From contig WTXI01000363.1 of assembly GCA_022376515.1 (NCBI GenBank), positions 1-34,172 on the forward strand: a stretch of 34,172 nucleotides of DNA. The letters are read 5' to 3'. A program made the translations under genes and the position numbers. Below the pieces are notes generated by a model. That model saw nothing but the letters and a program-made list of their open reading frames with translations, ran no database searches and was not told the origin of the DNA. Origin of the DNA: Lactifluus volemus. Its lineage: Eukaryota > Basidiomycota > Agaricomycetes > Russulales > Russulaceae. How positions within the stretch are numbered: position 1 is the stretch's first letter; every line of letters starts with the position of its first letter. Positions 9,561 through 19,772 of the stretch are shown one piece after another.

Positions 9561-11144
9561 TTATCCCGAGCCGTCGAGGAACATTGAGTGATCTACCACG
9601 CGCAGGTTTACGGGATGCCCTGCTACGCGTCGTGCATCGACGAACGCATTAATTGCGTCCAGAGCATCGAGCCCTCCAGAATATCTAACCTCCTCAAGGT
9701 TCGGAAGGAGCTCCAGTGGTGGCCCTCCATCGTCAGATTGTAAGGAACGGAAGAGTTTCCCGACGAGATCATCTTGTTTTTGTACATGAATAGTCTTCAC
9801 GTTGGTGAACGGCCTAAGAAATTCGAGCCACTGACTTTGGTCGATATTGAGCCATCCTGATGATTGATGGTGGCTGAATGAGACTTTTTCGACAACAGAA
9901 AGTACGGGTGAGAATGTACGAAAGAATTGCACTGCAGCCTGAGACGAAACCTGCCAGTCGGGAGGTCTGCACCTGACCGCCAATTCCAAGGGAGCGTCGT
10001 CCCACTTCAAAGGGACCGTATGTAAGGAAACAGCACGCACACCGAAATTTACGTGAACTGGGGTAATTGTGAAGTTTTCGGAGGTTTTCATGAACTGCAG
10101 GAGGCGTGGAACAGTAAAGGAGAGCTGATTAAAAAGGTAGACATGAAGGATGCTGAGGGAAGGGGCGCTGATACGAGAAACAAGGCCCTCCAAATAGCCG
10201 CTCACGCCAGTGAACGCAAACCAGCGTAGGTTAGGAAGTGTGGTCATATCCGCCGGGGTCTTGTGCAGCTGCATTTCAACATCAGGGTTGGGGATAGGTG
10301 ATCTAAATCCAATGGACAGCCTCTTCAGGTGGGTCATAAGCGAAAGCCGGGTAAGTAGATAACTTGGAGGGAAATAGGCAGATGTTGGGATATCGAGAAG
10401 CTCGAGAGTGACGAGCCTGGCGGTACTCGTTGTGAGCAAGGGAGGTTCAATTGGCCTGGGAATGCAGGTCGCCCACAGTCTGAAGTGGCGTAGATTTGGG
10501 GCTTGAAACGATTCAGGGAGGTCCACTTCGATCGGAGAATGTATATGCATGCGTTCCAGAACGGGGAATTGATCATCCATAACCGCGACGAACTTCCCGA
10601 CATTTGGGAGCAGCGAAAGGCGAATGTGACGCACGCGATCACGGTGCGAAAGTGCGAGCAATATACCCGATTCATCTTCTGTTGTTATCTTCTGACCATG
10701 ATAATAGATCGTGAGTGGTAGAGGTGGTGAATGTGCCAACATTTTCGCTACAGGCACGCCATTGGTGCAGTAGAGATGAAGGTCGAGCCCAGCTGGTGAT
10801 TCAAGAATAATATTTCGCCACAGTCGGCAAACGTGTGCCAGTTTGTACCACCAACTTTGGCGGTGCCAAACAAAGACCGTCGCAATTCCGTCGTCATCTC
10901 CATCTGCCAGCCGATAGAGATGAAATATATTGAGAAGCACGTCATCGCTGAGGATTTGGATAGGTGAGGGACGTCTATTGCCAGAGCTGTTGAGCCCTAT
11001 TAACTCATAAGTTGGTGAACAGATCAAAGACACAAAGATTTGGAACTCACGACATGGCTTTTGGAACTCACGACATGGCTCAGGCTCGCGTCTGCCGAGT
11101 CTTCTAATGAGAGAATAGATTATAGCAGAGTAGCAACCAGGCAT
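9561..11144 (-). CDS. F-box/LRR-like protein F3 (type a)
   Basis: Predicted SCF substrate receptor. Exon 1 starts at 11144 and exon 2 is 10996-9561. Exon 1 encodes MPGCYSAIIYSLIRRLGRRE and on to EPEPC. A 21-bp tandem duplication has copied the splice donor, giving two identical GTGAGT sites with introns 10997-11071 (75 nt) or 10997-11050 (54 nt). Both keep the reading frame and would give 502 or 509 aa. The F-box reads ILSDDVLLNIFHLYRLA and then WWYKLAHVCRLWRNIILESP, followed by leucine-rich repeats. It is very close to F5 and F7 and ends in SMFLDGSG. The frame stays open 81 codons upstream, but this is taken as 5' leader because the MPGC start and its spacing to the intron are shared by the other copies. 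No TATA-like site is obvious upstream. Confidence 0.87.
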   Translation of the reverse strand: MPGCYSAIIYSLIRRLGRREPEPCREFQKPCREFQIFVSLICSPTYELIGLNSSGNRRPSPIQILSDDVLLNIFHLYRLADGDDDGIATVFVWHRQSWWYKLAHVCRLWRNIILESPAGLDLHLYCTNGVPVAKMLAHSPPLPLTIYYHGQKITTEDESGILLALSHRDRVRHIRLSLLPNVGKFVAVMDDQFPVLERMHIHSPIEVDLPESFQAPNLRHFRLWATCIPRPIEPPLLTTSTARLVTLELLDIPTSAYFPPSYLLTRLSLMTHLKRLSIGFRSPIPNPDVEMQLHKTPADMTTLPNLRWFAFTGVSGYLEGLVSRISAPSLSILHVYLFNQLSFTVPRLLQFMKTSENFTITPVHVNFGVRAVSLHTVPLKWDDAPLELAVRCRPPDWQVSSQAAVQFFRTFSPVLSVVEKVSFSHHQSSGWLNIDQSQWLEFLRPFTNVKTIHVQKQDDLVGKLFRSLQSDDGGPPLELLPNLEEVRYSGGLDALDAINAFVDARRVAGHPVNLRVVDHSMFLDGSG

Positions 11145-12106
11145 TTGTAGCGAGGTGAGTAGAAACGTAGATGTCGCGTAGAGAGAGGCCTCATGAACAA
11201 CCGACGGATGCCACCCGGCGGTGTGCCTGATATTTGGGCGCTGAGCCATATCCAAAATGGGACGCTCGTGTCCACTATCCCTGGATTCCCTGCCGACACA
11301 CATTTTCCAGACTTTTGTCCCCTCATCCACGTTAATACGCACATACATACAGCGCGGATGTGGCAGGCCAGTACCGGGCCTCACCACCTACAAATACGTC
11401 AAGAACCGCTCATCGAGGTGGCGCTGTCGCGAACTTGAACACGTATCAGTACTAGGTACGGAAAGAAGGCATAAAGCACTTCTTGTAGCGTACAAGTACA
11501 TACATCACCGCATAATGACATCACTGGCACGTACGACTTTGGTAGTCACCAAGGAATGAAGAGGGAGAAAAGGTATGATTGGCGAGTCCAAGGAAGCTCG
11601 ACTGCAGCTATTCCGGTTTCTGCCGCTGCCCGTGGTCCCCATCATAGCACCCAAGGTTCATAACTATCCTCGCCACCACCGACCCCACCTTGCTGCGTCG
11701 CACCTCAACCGCGCCCACAACCATGCTTCTGTGAGTTGCCACCCGCGCCGCAAATAGTACAAGTGTGGTCGACGTAAGGTGTTGTTGGACTCAGCTTCTG
11801 TATGAGTAGAGGTAAAAGGAGAGAGGGAGGGAGTATGGGGAAAATATGCCAGATGCACTGTCGTTGATAATTCACAAGGATGACATGCAAGATGCCAAGC
11901 CTAATGAGTTGGTCCTCACTCTTACATGAGATGAGGCCACCATACGTACGCGTGCCGGGCCCACTATCGTCGATATCACCTGCTCCCTCCACCTCGATCA
12001 TGCGCTTCATCGAGAATGTGACGTGTCAAGACACGGAACGTTCTTCTTCAGCCCAGTGGCATATTACCGATCGCTACTATACTCGCCATTGTGCATCCCC
12101 GGCTTG

Positions 12107-12200
12107 TTCGATTCTGAGGGAGAGAGATTCGAGTAGTTCATATATATGCGGGCGTACCAGGGCAGGTTGATGAAGGGCGACGTATTGACGCGTACGAAAC
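12107..12200 (+). pseudogene. MEF1: EF-G domain II scrap, copy B1
   Basis: The plus strand reads EGERFE, a stop, and then FIYMRAYQGRLMKGDVLTRT. This aligns with EF-G domain II (EGRFGQLTYMRVYQGxLKKGDxIxNTRT). The internal TAG and lack of flanking homology mark it as a relic. It lies on the strand opposite to the EF-G pieces of A1 and A3. Confidence 0.55.
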
Positions 12201-12334
12201 GAGCTGGGCTGGCCGCGCGCTCGCAGGCACCGCGGAACCATGTGTGAACATGACACGCTCGGTGGATATCACAAGATAGGCAGACGCCATCGAAAGGCAG
12301 TTGCATGACAGCATTCTTTATCACAAAACTCAGG

Positions 12335-13240
12335 TGAACGTACTCTGACGAGTACGGGCGAGTCCGAGGAAAGCAAAAGGGGAGTCGACGAGCGGTCGGA
12401 GAGACGTGCACGGGAATGGTTTTCGAATCGGGAAGGAACGTGTCTCGGACGCATTTGGTTTTCGAACGCGTAGTCGAAGTCGGCATGGTAACGATCGGAG
12501 CAGACGAGAACAAGAGACGAGACGGTGACGAAGTGCGACGAGAGAGTAAACGAGAGTTTTTGAGACAAACTTAGTGATCCGAAGAGAAAGTGGTGTATTT
12601 GGATGCCCTTCTCAGGCTAGGCCAATGGGCAAGGCCTTTATATATGTTTTTCTTGTAAGTAGCTCAACGAAAAGGGGAAAGTCTTTTGAGGGCAATGCTA
12701 GACGACACTGCCCCCTAGGACATGCTAAAGTAGGGTGAAACGAATGATAGTCGAAAGGAAAGGGGAATGTAAGGGTCGAGCCGAGGAGGCGCTGCACCGG
12801 CAACGCTCCGAACGGCTTGCCCTTGCACGCAACATCACTCGATGGTCCGTAAAAAGGGGATAAGAGGCGGTGGGAGAGTAGTAGCGCGCTGATAAGCGGC
12901 GTCTCGTAGCACCGGTATAATAGAAAAAGTCTGTAAAAGAGGCTAAGAAGATCCAAGTAAACTAGAAGTGAGCACTGCCAGAAACTGATATGAAGGTCCC
13001 AACAGCGGAAGATACTCAATATATACAAGTCCATTCACTTTGAAAGGCTGTCCGACGGGTGTCTTCAGCTGAGAATGCGTCGGAGTCGGTGATCGCGGTG
13101 ATGTTGATTTTGCAGAGAGGCGCAGCGGCGGGTTGACGGAATTGAAACGTCCGAATCGGGTCAATGTTTAGGGCAGGCACAAGGACGAGTTTGGATGTGA
13201 AATCGGCGAATTCGAAGGTGCAGGTAAGGTCCACCTTACA
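12335..13240 (-). mobile_element. 906-bp insertion private to B1, retroelement-like fragment
   Basis: Comparison with B4 (33710-33780) shows that this stretch interrupts an otherwise continuous spacer. It is flanked by the direct repeat cagg (12331-12334 and 13241-13244) and runs TG...CA. On the minus strand it contains the end of an open frame (KLVLVPALNIDPIRTFQFRQ, stop at 13016-13018), then a ~370-bp non-coding stretch, and a TATATAAA box (12644-12637). A pyrimidine-rich leader follows, and then ACCATGCCG opens a frame reading MPTSTTRSKTKCVRDTFLPD. ORF end, promoter and ORF start in a row is what a fragment across a retroelement LTR would give. No PBS, polypurine tract, protease, RT or integrase is visible. 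It may instead be a captured promoter region. Confidence 0.45.
12637..12644 (-). promoter_or_regulatory. TATA box inside the B1 insertion
   Basis: TATATAAA on the minus strand lies about 150 bp before an ATG in good context (ACCATGCCG at 12489-12481), with a long pyrimidine-rich leader between. It looks like a working fungal or retroelement promoter. It would drive minus-strand transcription toward the 3' end of F3. Confidence 0.4.
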
Positions 13241-14116
13241 CAGGAATGGGAGTAAAGATTTGAGAAATGGTCGATAGCCGCCGGACATCTGTGGTCAGCT
13301 GTGCTTGAGCTGGGGTCGCATCGTTCGGGGAAAAGTCCAGCAAGTGTCATAGACTTCGGTGAGTTGATCGATGAGCTCTGCACGTATCTCGAGTCAAGGG
13401 CTTAAAGCTGAATGGGTGATTTCTCGTTGGATTCGAAAACTTGGACGCTATGGAGGATGATCGTGCTGGTTGGACTTTTCACTAGCAAACGAAGCTGCTC
13501 ACCCTTTTGTACCCTTGTTATACATAGCATTCCACAGGATAATATCAATAATACCCTGAAGCTGAACACTTCACGACTGTGGCAGACCTGAGCCAATTCA
13601 TTCAAAAGAAAGCTCAGATTGTGTGGAAAAGCCGTACCTATTCCTGAGGGTGGCGGGGTATCGTCAGCTGATTGCGGTAATACGTCACATTCGTAGCAAC
13701 TTCAAGTTTCAGTGCAGACGCATGTCGGCAAAATTGAAGAAAAGAGGTGACTGGATTGCGCAAGGGCATGAAAAGCAGAAGAACTCCAGATGGCTTAGTC
13801 AGTAGGTCACAAGATTGCAAGACTTTGACATAGCTTGATAAGTCGTAGGCATGAACAAGACGTAAATACATCGCAAGGGACACCGTTCTCGAAATGTGAA
13901 TAACAGATAGCCAACATGTATGGAGAGACAAGGGATCTGAGGAAGGGGACGCGATAGTCATCAAGAAGGCATAAGCCTAAGATAAGCTAGTTTGGGATGC
14001 TTTGTTGCAATCATTAAAATCTGGTGGTCACCATGAACAGGAGAGTAGGCGGGTGTCACGGTGTGAGCGCGATTAAGATATGGGTAGTTGTGTCGAGACG
14101 TACTTCGATCCATCAA

Positions 14117-15691
14117 TTAGAGTCTAGCACCGCCCACACGCCACACTTCCAGATACTCAGGTGGATCAAAGATCGAAGGATCCACCAACCGCAGGCTCAC
14201 GGGATGGCCCGATACTTGTCGTTCATTAAGAAATCTGGTAAATGCGTCCTGAGCATCGCCTCCTCCAGAATATCCAATCGCCTCAAGATTTGGAAGGAGC
14301 TCGAGTGGTGGCTCTCCATCGTCAGATGGTAAGGAACGGAAGATTCTGCTAATGAGACTATCGTCTACATGAATGGTCCTCGTGTTGGTGAACGGCCTAA
14401 GAAGTTCACGCCACTGACTTCGGTCGATATTGTCTTCCCATGCTGATGAATGATAGTGCTCGTCATAGCTGAGTACAACTTGCTCGACAACAGAAAGTAC
14501 AGGTGAAAGTGAACCAAAGAATTGAACTGCAGACGCTACCTGGTTGTCGAGATTTCCCCACATTATCTGCAACATCAAGGGATTGCCCCGCTCCCAAGGG
14601 AACGCACGTAAGGAAACGGCATGCACACAGAAAGCTACTTGAACGACCCTAAATGTGAGGTTCTCGGATGATTGGATGAACTGACAGAGGCGTGGAACCG
14701 TATGGGGAAGCTGAGTAAAAAGGTTGACACGAATGATGCTGAGGGAAGGGGCGCTGATCCAAGAAACGAGGCCATCCAAATATGTGGCCGTACCTTGGAA
14801 AAAAAACTGGCGTAGGTTAGGAAGTGTAGCCATGTCCGGGGTCTGGCGCGACTGCCTTTCAACATCAAGGTTGGGTTTAATTCCAATGGTCAGTCTCTCC
14901 AGCTGGAGCATAAGCGAAAGTCGGGTAAGTATATAACTTGGGGGGAAATAGGCGGATGCTGGGATATTAAGAAGCGAGAGAGTGACGAGTCCCGCGGCGG
15001 TAGTTGTGAGTAAGGGTGATCCAATTGGAAGGGAAGCCGTCGACAGTCTGAGATGGCGTAGATTTGGGGCTTGAAACGTTACAGGAAGGACAACTTCGAT
15101 CCAAGATTGGATATTCATGTGTTTCAGAACTGGGAATTGATCATCCATAACCGCGACGAACTTCCCCGGATTTGGGATCCAAATGTCAATGTGATGCACG
15201 CGATCACGATGGGAAAGTGCGAGGAATATACCCGATTCATCTTTTGCTGTTATCTCCTGACCGTTGGTGTGATACGAGACGGTGAGTGGTAGAAGTGGTG
15301 AATGTGCGAGCATGTCCGCTACAGGCACACCAACGGTGCAGAACAGATGAAGGTCGAGCCGGGATGGTGATTCAAGAATAAGATTTCGCCAGAGTCGACA
15401 AACATGTGCCAGTTTGTACCACCAACGGTGGGGGCGCCATGTAACGTCCAATATAGTATTCTCTTCATATTGGACCGGTTCTGCCAGCCGATAGAGATCA
15501 AATATATTGAGAAGCACGTCATCGTTGAGGATACGTATAGGTGGGCCTGAGTATCTTCTATTGCCGTCGAGTCCTAATCTTTACGTTGGTCAACAGATCA
15601 GGGATACAAAGATTTGGAACTGCTTACCATGACATCGGCCGAGCCTTCTAATGAGGGGAGGATCAATTATGGTAGAGCAGCAAACAGACAT
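14117..15691 (-). CDS. F-box/LRR-like protein F4 (type b)
   Basis: Predicted SCF substrate receptor of 506 aa, with exons 15691-15628 and 15573-14117. The intron 15574-15627 (54 nt, GTAAGC...TTAG) contains an in-frame TAA, so splicing is needed. Phase 1 is kept across it (G + GA). Exon 1 encodes MSVCCSTIIDPPLIRRLGRC, with MSVC replacing MPGC. The F-box reads ILNDDVLLNIFDLYRLA and then WWYKLAHVCRLWRNLILESP. The C-terminus (DPSIFDPPEYLEVWRVGGAR) is longer than that of F1. The tract DDSLISRIFRSL is shared with F2, not with its closest overall relative F6, which suggests gene conversion. The TATA region seen before F1, F2 and F6 is missing upstream. Confidence 0.86.
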
Positions 15692-16069
15692 TTTCAGGGA
15701 GGTGAGTAATGACGTGGACGTGATTAAATCGTTCACGGTGAACCAATGACGGTAGTGTGCATGGGCGCTGCTTAGGCGCTGAGCTGCATCCAGAATTGCA
15801 TGTTCATATGCTTGCCACGTGCGCATATGACACAGCGCAAGCCGAAACCTCATCGTCTATAAACCGTTCAAGAACTGCCCACTGACACTTTTTGTGAACA
15901 CGTTCTACACCAGATTTCGAGCGCGTGTCTGCGGAACGCTGACGAGCGTCCCACAAAGATGGACTTACCGACCCTACTACTAGTACAGCAGATTGAATTT
16001 TTTTGGCGTCCGTTGTTTCTTCTCCCAACGATGACCAGCAAGGCACACGTAGCGATGACTTACTGAGGA

Positions 16070-16303
16070 TTCCACAGGCGGACGCTGCGCAGCTATCCCG
16101 GAATTTTGGCCCAAGAGATTCGATCGCTGGCATAGCGAGTCTGCTGCTCCCGGGTTGCTCGAGTTGGAGGCTCTGGCGGGTCCTCCCAGTGCGCGCGTGA
16201 GAGCGTTCCGTCCTTGGATATGGGGCTGTACCGCATCGTGGACTCGTCGTTGATTTCGGCATTCAATATGCGCTGTGTGTCAAGCGGTGCCATGCCCGAC
16301 TAA
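16070..16303 (+). pseudogene. Unrecognised coding remnant, copy A3
   Basis: A3 version of the remnant seen in A1 and A2. One frame reads ADAAQLSRNFGPRDSIAG. The other reads SQCARESVPSLDMGLYRIVD and ends at TAA 16301-16303. The TAG that cuts the second frame in A1 and A2 is CAG here. The family is unknown. Confidence 0.3.
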
Positions 16304-17214
16304 CTTAGGTTGAGATGAGAATGGTTAATGGTCGTTGGGTTGTAGCAACTGCATCCCCACACATGCCAGACGACGACAACGTCATGATATATTCGGTTAT
16401 ATAGGTAGAATACATGACATTATGTTGGAATTATCGCGGAATCTCTCTTCTCCAAAAGCCTCTTCATCCGCTGTGATGAGAGCATCACATCAAAACATCC
16501 ACAAGATCCCTGAAGGACGATGTGAGACACCACCACATAGACGGCGGAGTCATGGAGTGCGAGCCAGGTTATGTAAAGGACGAATAAGAACGACTAAGAT
16601 ACCAACGAACCGGACTATAGCACCCCGCCAATTTCTGCCGGCACCAGGCGCGATCCCCACCGCCACATCTTGTTGCGTCGTGCCGCCCGCCGACCACGGC
16701 CATGCTTCTGCGAGATGCCATCCACGTCGCCGATACATGCGCAGTCGAGATATCCTTGACGCCAGAGCTGGATGATGTATGCGTCGGATGTGAGTTGTGA
16801 AGCATAGAGCGTGAGCAGGGTGTGCTAGTTATATTGAAGGGCAGAGACACAGCGATGAGAAGTGCACGTAGATCCACTGTTCGAGAACGTCTGGCTTAGT
16901 TTCTGTACGAGCAGAAGTCAATAGTAAGGGGAAACGCGACGTAAGGGTGAGAAGAAAGGAAAGAGGCCATGCAACTAAAGCCGGTCTATTCCAAAAGATA
17001 AGTATGCGCGGCAGGCTCGATATTCCGACATCGCCTAGGATGTCTGCAGCCGCTGCCCCGATGATGCACTCGTCCGTCAAAGTGAGGGATTTGGCGAGTA
17101 CAGTCCAGCATTGAACGGAAGACGTACACCTTCGAATCCTGTGAAATAAATGATGAAGACACAGCATTTTTCACCTTGAGTCCAGGGAAGCCTACCAAAA
17201 TGCAGCCAGCTTCA

Positions 17215-17687
17215 TTATTCCTCGTGAAGGATAGACTGATCCATTTTCGAGTTACCCTCATACACCCACATAAACGTGAACTGCGCGAACCTCCCCTCCA
17301 CAAGCTTGAACGTAAGGGCGACAAGATACGCATAGGCGGTTACACGGCGGGATTCGGAGCTTAGAAAGATGGGCAGAAATATCCGATAGACAGGTTGAAC
17401 TCAACGTACAAAAATTCAAAAAAAGTGACAGACGCACCACGGGTATTCTGTCGATGTTATGGATGGACAATTTGATACTCATCTCGCGCTCTAGCTCCAT
17501 ACTCTTCATATTTAGGCCGATACTATTCTTTCCTCTTACCTGCATCACGCATACATCCGTCTCAGCGCCGGCAGTGAAAAGAAGGATGGGTGGGGAAAAC
17601 ACGGACCTTGTGACTATCACGTATCCTGCCAGTGTGGTATAAAATGCGTTCGGTAAGTGTCGTTTTTCCAGAGTCTACTGTATGGGT
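17215..17687 (-). pseudogene. MEF1: Mitochondrial elongation factor G fragments, copy A3
   Basis: The minus strand carries THTVDSGKTTLTERILYHTG and then RIRDSHK (17687-17607), a 67-nt GT-AG intron (17606-17540), and an exon with VRGKNSIGLNMKSMELEREM from 17539. Further along the same strand is the domain II piece [13 protein letters not shown] (17325-17215), ending in TAA. Orientation of the pieces agrees with A1. Everything between switch I and domain II, and all of domains III-V, is missing. This is a dead fragment. Confidence 0.75.
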
Positions 17688-18134
17688 CGATGTTGCAGTG
17701 TTGTTAATACTTTGACCAGTGACGATCGGGCCCGTTGGGGAGAACAAGAGTGGCGAGGAATTATCGATTATTTAGCTTAAAGTTTCACATTCGTAGCAGC
17801 TGCAGGTAGTACTGTATGGAGGGCATGGCGACGGAAGACGAAGAAACGAAGGGGTGGCCCGAATGGCACAAAAGGTCAGCACATCACGTGATCGATAGAT
17901 GCTAATGAAGGCCGTATAACTGAACGATAGATGCTGGTTCTGTCAAAGGGGAAGGAGGAAAAGGCATTTTGTAGTGCACATGTACATCACAGGGACATGC
18001 TATCTAACCTCAAGTTATAGTTGGACAGCCCAAGAAACAGTGCGTGAACACGAAACAAGAATAATAAGCCCAGACTCAGGGCCGTGATAGCTATCTGCTT
18101 TAACGCTGCGATTTAATTATGTGGTCGTCATGAA

Positions 18135-19772
18135 CTAGGCAGCTGGTATGAGAGTGAGCGCTAGTGAGATATGGTCATTTATGCTGAGACCCACTGTGTT
18201 CCACCACCTATTATCGCCGTCGAGGAACATTGAGTGATCTACCACGCGCAGGTTTACGGGATGCCCTGCTACGCGTCGTGCATCGACGAACGCATTAATT
18301 GCGTCCAGAGCATCGAGCCCTCCAGAATATCTAACCTCCTCAAGGTTCGGAAGGAGCTCCAGTGGTGGCCCTCCATCGTCAGATTGTAAGGAACGGAAGA
18401 GTTTCCCGACGAGATCATCTTGTTTTTGTACATGAATAGTCTTCACGTTGGTGAACGGCCTAAGAAATTCGCGCCACTGACTTTGGTCGATATTGTCGAG
18501 CCATTCTGATGATTGACGGTGGCTGAATAAGACTTTTTCGACAACAGAAAGTACGGGTGAAAATGTACGAAAGAATTGCATTGCAGTCTGAGACGAAACC
18601 TGCCAGTCGGGAGGTCTGGACATGACCGCCAATTCCAATGGAGCTTCGTCCCACTTCCAAGGGAGCGCATATAAGGAAACGGTACACATACCGAACGTTA
18701 CCTGGGCTGCGGTAATTGTGAGGTTTTCGGAGGTTTTCATGAACTGCAGGAGGCGTGGAATAGTAAAGGAGAGCTGATTAAAAAGGGAGACACGAAGGAT
18801 GCTGAGGGAAGGGGCGCCGATACGAGAAACAAGGCCCTCCAAATAGGCGCTCACGCCAGTGAACGCAAACCAGCGTAGGTTAGGAAGTGTGGTCATATCC
18901 GCCGGGGTCTGGTGCAGCTGCATTTCAACATCACCGTTGGGGATAGGTGATCTAAATTTAATGGACAGCCTCTTCAGGTGGGTCATAAGCGAAAGCCGGG
19001 TAAGTAGATAACTTGGAGGGAAATAGGCAGATGTTGGGATATCGAGAAGCTCGAGAGTGACGAGCCTGGCGGTACTCGTTGTGAGCAAGGGAGGTTCAAT
19101 TGGCCTGGGAATGCAGGTCGCCCACAGTCTGAAGTGGCGTAGATTTGGGGCTTGAAACGATTCAGGGAGGTCCACTTCGATCGGAGAACGTATATGAATG
19201 CGTTCCAGAACGGGGAATTGATCATCCATAACCGCGACAAACTTCCCGACATTTGGGAGCATCGAAAGGCGAATGTGACGCACGCGATCACGGTGCGAAA
19301 GTGCGAGCAATATACCCGATTCATCTTCTGTTGTTATCTTCTGACCATGATAATAGATCGTGAGTGGTAGAGGTGGTGAATGTGTGAGCATGTCTGCTAC
19401 AGGCACACCATTGGTGCAGTAGAGATGAAGGTCGAGCCCAGCTGGTGATTCAAGAATAATATTTCGCCACAATCGGCAAACGTGTGCCAGTTTGTACCAC
19501 CAACTTTGGCGGTGCCAAACAAAGACCGTCGCAATTCCGTCGTCATCTCCATCTGCCAGCCGATAGAGATGAAATATATTGAGAAGCACGTCATCGCTGA
19601 GGATTTGGATAGGTGAGGGACGTCTATTGCCAGAGCTGTTGAGCCCTATTAACTCATAAGTTGGTGAACAGATCAAAGACACAAAGATTTGGAACTCACG
19701 ACATGGCTCAGGCTCGCGTCTACCGAGTCTTCTAATGAGAGAATAGATTATAGCAGAGTAGCAACCAGGCAT
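18135..19772 (-). CDS. F-box/LRR-like protein F5 (type a, extended C-terminus)
   Basis: Predicted SCF substrate receptor of 527 aa, with exons 19772-19700 and 19645-18135. The intron 19646-19699 is 54 nt (GTGAGT...TAG). The leader is MPGCYSAIIYSLIRRLGRRE. The F-box reads ILSDDVLLNIFHLYRLA and then WWYKLAHVCRLWRNIILESP. It is nearly the twin of F3 along most of its length but has only one splice donor. A 39-bp deletion between direct repeats (gccgtcg) removed the usual stop after SMFLDG. Translation now runs 26 residues into former 3' flank (DNRWWNTVGLSINDHISLAL and on to a stop at 18135). Whether the tail matters is unknown. No TATA-like site is seen upstream. Confidence 0.86.
   Translation of the reverse strand: MPGCYSAIIYSLIRRLGRREPEPCREFQIFVSLICSPTYELIGLNSSGNRRPSPIQILSDDVLLNIFHLYRLADGDDDGIATVFVWHRQSWWYKLAHVCRLWRNIILESPAGLDLHLYCTNGVPVADMLTHSPPLPLTIYYHGQKITTEDESGILLALSHRDRVRHIRLSMLPNVGKFVAVMDDQFPVLERIHIRSPIEVDLPESFQAPNLRHFRLWATCIPRPIEPPLLTTSTARLVTLELLDIPTSAYFPPSYLLTRLSLMTHLKRLSIKFRSPIPNGDVEMQLHQTPADMTTLPNLRWFAFTGVSAYLEGLVSRIGAPSLSILRVSLFNQLSFTIPRLLQFMKTSENLTITAAQVTFGMCTVSLYALPWKWDEAPLELAVMSRPPDWQVSSQTAMQFFRTFSPVLSVVEKVLFSHRQSSEWLDNIDQSQWREFLRPFTNVKTIHVQKQDDLVGKLFRSLQSDDGGPPLELLPNLEEVRYSGGLDALDAINAFVDARRVAGHPVNLRVVDHSMFLDGDNRWWNTVGLSINDHISLALTLIPAA

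Larger units (their letters stand above)
11145..14116. repeat. Spacer block B, copy B1
   Basis: First clear copy of block B, which recurs at 19773-22093, 26159-28411 and 32465-34172. It shares some short stretches with block A, for example the run around ccatgcttctg, so A and B probably have one origin. It holds a domain II EF-G scrap on the plus strand near 12107-12200 and a private insertion at 12335-13240. The part from 13240 to 14116 matches the right half of the other B copies and has no supported gene. Confidence 0.75.
15692..18134. repeat. MEF1: Spacer block A, copy A3
   Basis: Third copy of block A, very close to A1 and A2 from about 16070 onward. Its left part (15700-15860) is shortened and lacks the TATA-bearing piece. 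It holds the coding remnant ending at 16303, the AT-rich element near 16384, a stretch with no recognisable gene (16430-17200), EF-G fragments (17215-17687), and the F5 3' flank. Confidence 0.8.

Noticed and set aside
11145..11387. N-terminal extension of F3 (81 codons), with a similar one in F5 (73 codons)
   Set aside because: The extension is read through 5' flank, is not open in F7 or the type-b genes, and lies before the conserved MPGC start and its fixed spacing to the intron.
12335..13240. Solo LTR as the explanation of the B1 insertion
   Set aside because: TG...CA ends and a short direct repeat fit, but the piece contains an ORF end and an ORF start, which a solo LTR should not. The broader retroelement-like fragment call is kept instead.
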